Assembly (NCBI GenBank): GCA_947167105.1
Contig: CAMVGU010000015.1
Location: 19,699-83,698 of the forward strand
Reading direction: 5' to 3'
Length of the DNA: 64,000 nt
Origin: an uncultured Selenomonas sp.
Lineage (GTDB): Bacteria > Bacillota > Negativicutes > Selenomonadales > Selenomonadaceae
Shown: piece by piece, positions 58,343 through 64,000 of the stretch
How positions within the stretch are numbered: the first letter of the stretch is position 1
Layout of the letters: each line of letters opens with the position of its first letter
The notes under the pieces: model-generated
Database searches by the model: none
Seen by the model: the letters and a program-made list of their open reading frames with translations, nothing else
Told to the model about the DNA's origin: nothing
Made by a program: the position numbers and the translations under genes

Positions 58343-59173
58343 TCATGCCTTTGGCAGCGGCTCGCCGCACATGCCGCTGTCGATAAGCTCCTGGATGGCC
58401 AGGATGACGCCGTGCTCCGCATTGCTCTTGGCGCGGTAGCGGGCCAGCCGGGCGAGATCCGGATGAGCGTTTGCCATGGCGTAGCTGTAGTAGACGGAGC
58501 TCATCATCTCCGCATCGTTCATAAAGTCGCCGAAAGCTGCGGATTCCATGGGGGTGATATGGAGCTTCTTCTGTATCTGCTGCACGGCAATACCTTTGTT
58601 GATGAAGAGGTCTATGGCATCCACCCAGTAGTCGCTGGCCAGCACGATCTGCATGCGGTCGCTGAATTTCTTCAGGCGGGGGTAAATGCTCTCCCCTGCA
58701 TGGCCCGTGGGGTCGAAGATAGAAACCTTGATAACCGTATCATTGATGCTGTCTGCATGGAAATCCTCTGCCACCTGGGTATGGGTGTAATACTTCGCCA
58801 GCTCATCCCGGAAGGTCTGCACATTCTGCTCCGGCAGCACATAGCCGTATTTCTTGCCTGCATAGGCGATGTAGACGCCGGGTATCTCTTTGGCCTCCTC
58901 CACCACCTGCAGGGCCAGATGCTCAGCCAGGGGGCAGGAAAAGAGTTCCTCTCCCCTGCGCATCACCAGAGTACCGTTCTCGGCTATGAAAATGAATTCA
59001 TCCTTATAGGCCTGGAAAGTATCCAATAGCGAATAATACTGCCGCCCTGATGAGGGTGCAAACTGCACGCCCCGCTCCCTCAGCTGGGCCACAATCCCTG
59101 CGAAGCCTGCAGGCAGCTCCCCATTTTCATCCAACAAAGTGCCATCCATATCGGACATTATAAGTTTAATCAT
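58343..59173 (-). CDS. Cof-type HAD-IIB hydrolase
   Basis: MIKLIMSDMDGTLLDENGELPAGF...; start at internal Met 59173. Confidence 0.93.
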   Translation of the reverse strand: MIKLIMSDMDGTLLDENGELPAGFAGIVAQLRERGVQFAPSSGRQYYSLLDTFQAYKDEFIFIAENGTLVMRRGEELFSCPLAEHLALQVVEEAKEIPGVYIAYAGKKYGYVLPEQNVQTFRDELAKYYTHTQVAEDFHADSINDTVIKVSIFDPTGHAGESIYPRLKKFSDRMQIVLASDYWVDAIDLFINKGIAVQQIQKKLHITPMESAAFGDFMNDAEMMSSVYYSYAMANAHPDLARLARYRAKSNAEHGVILAIQELIDSGMCGEPLPKA

Positions 59174-59337
59174 TTGGGCCGCTCCTCGCTGTAAACACAC
59201 ATTGAAAACACTCACATCATAACACAGAAATATGCAGTTTGCCAGAAAAATGTAAGGAGTCGTGCCCTTCAGCCGAACTTCACTATTATTTGCTACCATT
59301 ATTCCAGGAGAAAAATTGCCAGGAAGAAGGGATAACC

Positions 59338-59511
59338 ATGCTGCAAGCGGAGAAAATTGCAACGGCCATGAAGGCTGTGGACGAGTGCTGCGGGCATTGC
59401 GAAGTCTGCTCCCCCGCCTGCCCCGTCGCCGTTGCCCGCCGCGCGCTGACAGGACTCTACTACGATATGCTGGCAGCAGAAGCCGCCCAGCCGGCAGCGG
59501 AGGAAGCGTAA
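59338..59511 (+). CDS. Small Cys-rich protein
   Basis: MLQAEKIATAMKAVDECCGHCEVCSPACPVAVARRALTGLYYDMLAAEAAQPAAEEA; RBS GAAGAAGGG upstream; terminator downstream. Confidence 0.6.
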   Translation: MLQAEKIATAMKAVDECCGHCEVCSPACPVAVARRALTGLYYDMLAAEAAQPAAEEA

Positions 59512-59520
59512 CGCGTAAAG

Positions 59521-59562
59521 AAAAAAGACAGGAACGCCAGAAAAAGGGCTTCCTGTCTTTTT
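59521..59562. terminator. Bidirectional terminator
   Basis: AAAAAAGACAGGAA..TTCCTGTCTTTTT. Confidence 0.8.
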
Positions 59563-59564
59563 GT

Positions 59565-60422
59565 TTATTCCTTATTTTCTTCCAGCATAGCCTGATACAC
59601 GTCCCTGCGGGAAATCCCCAAACGTCTTGCGGTCTCGCGCATGGCCTCTTTCTTCGGCAGGCCCTGCTCCAGCAAGGCTTCGCACATTTCCCTGGGCTTC
59701 GGGGCCTCTCCCGGGGCTTCCTCTGCTTCCCCTGCCCCTTCCACAATCAGCACAAATTCGCCCCGTGGCTCACTCACTTCATAATGCTCAAGAAGTTCCT
59801 GCAGGCTCCCCCGGCGAAATTCCTCGAATTTCTTCGTCAGTTCCCTACAAGCCGCGGCCCGGCGCTCCCCCCCCAGGGCAGAGGCGATTTCCCCCAGGCT
59901 GGCTTTCAGGCGGTGGGGGGCTTCGTAGAAAATCAGCGTTTCCCTATGGGAGCGCACCTCCGCCAGCACCTCGGCCCGCTTCTTCGCCGTCTTCGGCAGA
60001 AAGCCCACAAAGGTGAAGCAGGTCGTATCCAGGCCGGAGCAGATCAGGGCCGAAAGGGCGGCATTGGCTCCCGGCAGCGGTGTCACCCGTATACCGGCTT
60101 CTATGGCCAGCCCGGCCAGATGGCTGCCTGGGTCTGCGATGCCCGGCAGCCCGGCGTCACTGACGCAGACCACATTCTCCCCTGCCAGCAGGCGCTGCAC
60201 TAGCTGCGGCCCCACTTCCAGCTTATTGTGCTCATGGTAGCTCACGCATTTTGTATGTATATTGAAATGGGTAAGCAGGGGCCTGGTATGGCGCGTGTCC
60301 TCCGCCGCAATGATGTCCGCTTCCCCCAGCAGCCGTACTGCCCGGTAGGTCATATCCTCCAGATTGCCGATGGGAGTGCCGCACAGATAGAGGGTGCCTG
60401 CCGCCTGTTTTTCCTCAGCCAT
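59565..60422 (-). CDS. rsmI: 16S rRNA (cytidine(1402)-2'-O)-methyltransferase
   Basis: GTLYLCGTPIGNLEDMTYRAVRLLGEADIIAAEDTRHTRPLLTHF. Confidence 0.97.
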   Translation of the reverse strand: MAEEKQAAGTLYLCGTPIGNLEDMTYRAVRLLGEADIIAAEDTRHTRPLLTHFNIHTKCVSYHEHNKLEVGPQLVQRLLAGENVVCVSDAGLPGIADPGSHLAGLAIEAGIRVTPLPGANAALSALICSGLDTTCFTFVGFLPKTAKKRAEVLAEVRSHRETLIFYEAPHRLKASLGEIASALGGERRAAACRELTKKFEEFRRGSLQELLEHYEVSEPRGEFVLIVEGAGEAEEAPGEAPKPREMCEALLEQGLPKKEAMRETARRLGISRRDVYQAMLEENKE

Positions 60423-60452
60423 ATCCTGCTCCTAAAATAAGGCCCGTACCCT

Positions 60453-61199
60453 TCAGGCCAGGCCATAAATCTTTCTGATTGCTTCCGTATAGCTGCCGCC
60501 TTCCTCACGCACGCTGAGGGGCGGCAGCACTTTGATACCCGGCGCGGCACCGACTGCAGCTTCCAGCAGCAGGAGGTTCGGTGCCTTGCCCTGGCGGGGC
60601 TGCACGAATTGCAGGCGCTTGACTTCCATCTGGCACTCATGCAGGGCGATGACAATTTCCCCCAGGCGCTCCGGCAGGTGCACCATTGCCAGACGGCCTC
60701 CGAAGCGCAACGCGTGACGCGCCGCCCTGCAAGTATCGGCCAGGGTGGCCGTCACCTCATGCCTGGCCCTGGCCTTGCCCGCAAGCCTATTTTGCTCCCC
60801 CTGCCCAATGGGCCTGTAGGGGGGATTTGACAGCACGATATCGTAGCTCTCCGGCGGGCAGAGCTGCCCCAGCTCCCGGTAGTCGCACTGCCGTACCTTT
60901 ATTTTGTCCGCCAGCCCGTTCAGCTCCGCATTGCGCGCCGCCAGGGCCGCCGTCACGGGATTCAGCTCCACCGCCTCGACTCTGGCCACCTCATCCGCCA
61001 CCAAGAGGGGTATGACTCCCGTGCCGGTGCCAAGTTCCAGCAGCCTGTCCCGTGGGCGCAAATGTGCAAAGCGGGCCAGCAGCACAGCGTCAAGGGAAAA
61101 GCAGAATTCCCTGGTATTCTGGATCAGCCAGCGTCCCCTGTACTGCAAATCGTCCAAACGCTCATAGGGGTGAAGCTCCACAACCCAGGGGCAGCTCAC
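60453..61199 (-). CDS. tRNA1(Val) (adenine(37)-N6)-methyltransferase-like (TrmN6 family)
   Basis: LLELGTGTGVIPLLVADEV...YDIVLSNPPYRPIGQG. Confidence 0.92.
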   Translation of the reverse strand: MSCPWVVELHPYERLDDLQYRGRWLIQNTREFCFSLDAVLLARFAHLRPRDRLLELGTGTGVIPLLVADEVARVEAVELNPVTAALAARNAELNGLADKIKVRQCDYRELGQLCPPESYDIVLSNPPYRPIGQGEQNRLAGKARARHEVTATLADTCRAARHALRFGGRLAMVHLPERLGEIVIALHECQMEVKRLQFVQPRQGKAPNLLLLEAAVGAAPGIKVLPPLSVREEGGSYTEAIRKIYGLA

Positions 61200-62443
61200 G
61201 CCTCCGGCTCCCGTCTCGGGGCGCCGCCCCGGCCTTGCCCTTCACGGGGGGCACGGCTACGGCGGCTGCGGCCCTGCCGCTCCGGGCGCTCACTGCGGCT
61301 GCTTCTGTTCTCCCGCTGGTCGCGGCTGCGCCTTGGGTGCTCCTCCCCGCCTTCGGTACGCGGATGCCTGCGGCTGTACTGGCTGCGGCTCTCCCGGTAG
61401 TCGCCTTCGCGGGGTTCTCCCCGCCGAGGGCGCTCACGGCGGGGCCTGTCACTGCGCTCCCGGCGGTCACGCCTGCTACGGGCAGGCTGCTCCCCGGCCT
61501 CCCTTTCCCCCAGCTTCTCAGCCCGGGCCGAGCGCTCCGCAATGGCCGCCAATAGGCCGGCATCCACCTCGTCATTTTCATCATCATCTTCGGCAAAGGG
61601 TGCGCGGTAGGGCGCTGCCCCCTCGTCCTCATCCTTCTCCACCACGTCCTCCCAGGCAGCAACCACGGTGCGGCTGTTATCCAGCAGGACTGTCACGGTG
61701 CGGCGCTGCTGGTTCACCGAGATGACCTTGCCTTCGCCGTCCACCGTCACCACGCGGCTGCCCTGCTCCGGTGCAGCCGGACGGTGTACCTGATGGCTGC
61801 AGCCGCAGGCATAGCAGTCGCTTTCATACTTCAGGCAGCACATCAGGCGGCCGCAGATGCCGGAAATCTTCGTGGGATTCAGGGACAGGTTCTGCTCCTT
61901 CGCCATGCGGATGGATACCGGCTCGAAATCCCCCAGGAAGGAGGCGCAGCACAGTGGCCTGCCGCAGCAGCCAATGCCCCCCATCAGCTTGGCCTCATCC
62001 CGCACGCCGATCTGCCTGAGCTCAATGCGCGTGCGGAAGACGGCAGCCAGATCCTTCACCAGCTCGCGGAAATCAATGCGCCCGTCCGCCGTGAAATAGA
62101 AGATGATTTTGCCCATATCGAAGGTGTATTCCACATTGACCAGCTTCATGGGCAGGGAACGCTCACGAATCTTCTGCTCGCAGATTCCGAAGGCTTCCTT
62201 TTCCCGTTCCTTGTTCTCCTCGATGCGATCCAGGTCGGACTGGGTAGCCAGCCTGTGCACCACCGGCAGGTCCCTGCCCTCGCCTTCCCCGGCCTCCCTG
62301 GGCCCCACGACCACAGTGCCGCACTCCACGCCCCGTGCCGTTTCCACGATGACCTGCTGCCCCGAGGCAATTTCCAGCTCACCGGGGGTGAAATAATATA
62401 TCTTGCCCGCATGCTTGAAACGGACACCTATGATAGTCTGCAA
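61196..62443 (-). CDS. ricT: PSP1/RicT (YaaT) family protein with long Arg-rich C-terminal tail
   Basis: IGVRFKHAGKIYYF...RIELRQIGVRDEAKLMGGIGCCGRPLCCASFLGDFEPVSIRMAKEQNLSLNPTKISGICGRLMCCLKYE. Confidence 0.95.
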   Translation of the reverse strand: MQTIIGVRFKHAGKIYYFTPGELEIASGQQVIVETARGVECGTVVVGPREAGEGEGRDLPVVHRLATQSDLDRIEENKEREKEAFGICEQKIRERSLPMKLVNVEYTFDMGKIIFYFTADGRIDFRELVKDLAAVFRTRIELRQIGVRDEAKLMGGIGCCGRPLCCASFLGDFEPVSIRMAKEQNLSLNPTKISGICGRLMCCLKYESDCYACGCSHQVHRPAAPEQGSRVVTVDGEGKVISVNQQRRTVTVLLDNSRTVVAAWEDVVEKDEDEGAAPYRAPFAEDDDENDEVDAGLLAAIAERSARAEKLGEREAGEQPARSRRDRRERSDRPRRERPRRGEPREGDYRESRSQYSRRHPRTEGGEEHPRRSRDQRENRSSRSERPERQGRSRRSRAPREGQGRGGAPRREPEA

Positions 62444-62453
62444 AACGACCCTC

Positions 62454-63506
62454 CTAATGAATGTATATATCGCGCAGCCGGATAAAGAAGCCCTCCAGTT
62501 GCAAGCGCAGATTCACGTTTGCCGTCAGACGGCGCATCAGTTCACGCACGCAGGCAAGCATGCCCAGAAGCTGGCGCTCAGAATGCAAAGCCAGCAGCGC
62601 CGCCATTTCCTCCCGCCGCCCCCCATGGTAGAGCAGGGGGCTGCCCCCATCCTCATGCAGCACCAGCATATCCCGCAGGAGCATATTCAGGCAGAGCAGC
62701 CATTCCGAGACTGCCTCCCGCTCCCAGCCGCCCATCTCCTCAGAGCGACGCCATATCTCCTCCATATCCAGCCCCGGCAGCTGCCCCAGGAAGGCCAGCA
62801 CCTCATCCCGCCGGGCAAGTCCCCCTCCTGCATAAAGGGCCAGGGCGCGGCCTACGCTGCCATCGGCTATGGCCGCCACTTCCTCCGCCTCCGCTGCGGT
62901 TAGCCCCCGCTCCACCAGCAGGGGCTGCATTTCCTCCGGCAGAAGCATGCCGAAACTCAGGGGCATGCAGCGGGAGACAATAGTATCCAGCAAGGAGCTC
63001 CTAGCAGAGGTCAGCAGGATGAAAGTAACCTGTCCCGGCGGCTCCTCCAGGGTCTTCAGCAGGCTGTTGGCCGCCGCTTCATTCATCGTCTCCGCAGAAT
63101 CAATCAGCAGCACCCGCCTGTCAGACAGCACGGGATAGCGCGCCGCCAGCTCCGTAAGCTCCCGGATGGCTTCGATGCGGATTGTCCGCGTGCCCTTGCC
63201 CCGCACCTCCGGCTGCAGCTCATAATAGTCCGGGTGCCCTCCTGCAGCCAGTGCCCGGCAGGAAGGACATACGCCGCAGGGCGCACCCTCCGAAGGCTCT
63301 CTGCAGAGCACCGCTGCCGCCACCAGGCGGGCCGCCAGTCCCTTGCCCACCCCTTCCGGGCCGGAAAAGAGCAGGGCGTGGGGCAGCCGTCCCCCGGACA
63401 GCAGGCGCCTTAGCTCCTGCTTCTGGGCTTTATGGCCTGCTATCTCCTCCCAGGCAAAGGGGAATGAGTCCTTCTCCTGCGTGTCCGCTTCCCGTCCCCC
63501 GCTCAC
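62454..63506 (-). CDS. holB: DNA polymerase III delta-prime subunit
   Basis: LPHALLFSGPEGVGKGLAARLVAAAVLC...CGVCPSCRALAAGGHPDYYEL. Confidence 0.95.
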   Translation of the reverse strand: MSGGREADTQEKDSFPFAWEEIAGHKAQKQELRRLLSGGRLPHALLFSGPEGVGKGLAARLVAAAVLCREPSEGAPCGVCPSCRALAAGGHPDYYELQPEVRGKGTRTIRIEAIRELTELAARYPVLSDRRVLLIDSAETMNEAAANSLLKTLEEPPGQVTFILLTSARSSLLDTIVSRCMPLSFGMLLPEEMQPLLVERGLTAAEAEEVAAIADGSVGRALALYAGGGLARRDEVLAFLGQLPGLDMEEIWRRSEEMGGWEREAVSEWLLCLNMLLRDMLVLHEDGGSPLLYHGGRREEMAALLALHSERQLLGMLACVRELMRRLTANVNLRLQLEGFFIRLRDIYIH

Positions 63507-63955
63507 ATGTACAGATCCACGAGCAGGCCGCGGATGGCATCATGGCTGGCAATGATGGAAAGCTGGTCTGCCTGTCCCAGCCTGATGCTCTCCGCCATCT
63601 CCTCCAGCTTCTTGTCTATCTTGCGCACAGTGGTATAGACCTTGCGGCGGCCCATGCGGTCCCAGCCGGCCTGGCTGGTCATTTCGTACATATTGTTCAC
63701 GACCTCGCCCACAAAGCGCTGGATAAGCCCGCGATAAGAGCGCAGCTCATCATAGGTAGGCGTGCGCGAAAGGCGCGCCCCCTGCTCATCTATCTGCCGC
63801 ATCAGCTTGTCAAGCTGCTCCGCCGTCAGGGCCTCCTCCTGATCCAGCAGTTCCGCGCCGAAATCAGAATCCGCCTCCCTGGTGCGCTCATCGTTCAAGC
63901 GCAGGACAGAGACCGAGGGGCCTTGTGCCGTCATTCCGTCTATCTTAATTGCCAT
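63503..63955 (-). CDS. YaaR/DUF327 family protein
   Basis: LMRQIDEQGARLSRTPTYDELRSYRGLIQRFVGEVVNNMYEM...; synteny with holB. Confidence 0.88.
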   Translation of the reverse strand: MAIKIDGMTAQGPSVSVLRLNDERTREADSDFGAELLDQEEALTAEQLDKLMRQIDEQGARLSRTPTYDELRSYRGLIQRFVGEVVNNMYEMTSQAGWDRMGRRKVYTTVRKIDKKLEEMAESIRLGQADQLSIIASHDAIRGLLVDLYM

Positions 63956-64000
63956 GCTCTCACCTGCTTTTGGAATAATCCTGTAAATATGCAGAAACCT

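Noticed and set aside
57467-59029. 520-aa + ORF antisense to the PHP and HAD genes
   Set aside because: Covers two convincing minus-strand genes and shows no domain signature.

Overview
The window looks like a chromosomal segment of a diderm Firmicute (Negativicutes/Selenomonas-like; inferred from gene content and GC-rich coding, not proven). Most of it is core genes: rpoD, dnaG, dGTPase-like, metA, hydF, guaB, the carboxynorspermidine pair, holA, radC, maf, an RND efflux pair, a flavodiiron protein, a two-component system, and the rsmI-trmN6-ricT-holB-yaaR block. The most interesting system is a tightly overlapping seven-gene minus-strand operon (26724..37829) that reads as a variant Pel exopolysaccharide cluster. 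It has PelD fused to an N-terminal SDR/epimerase-like domain and retaining an RxxD I-site, PelE, a PelA deacetylase-only protein, PelF, PelG, a separate GH114-like hydrolase lipoprotein, and, where PelB/PelC would be expected, a coiled-coil plus beta-barrel outer-membrane protein. A lower-GC accessory island (~19.1-26.5 kb) carries an RloA/RloB (AbiL-like) pair, decayed polyvalent mobile-element proteins, a broken divergent XRE regulator pair, and a 229-bp MITE-like element with 15-bp TIRs and a 7-bp TSD. A direct repeat flanks the RND operon, and comparing its two copies exposes three nested small insertions. One of these belongs to a ~167-bp MITE family with a second copy next to higBA. All calls were read by eye from the sequence and the ORF track; no database search was run.
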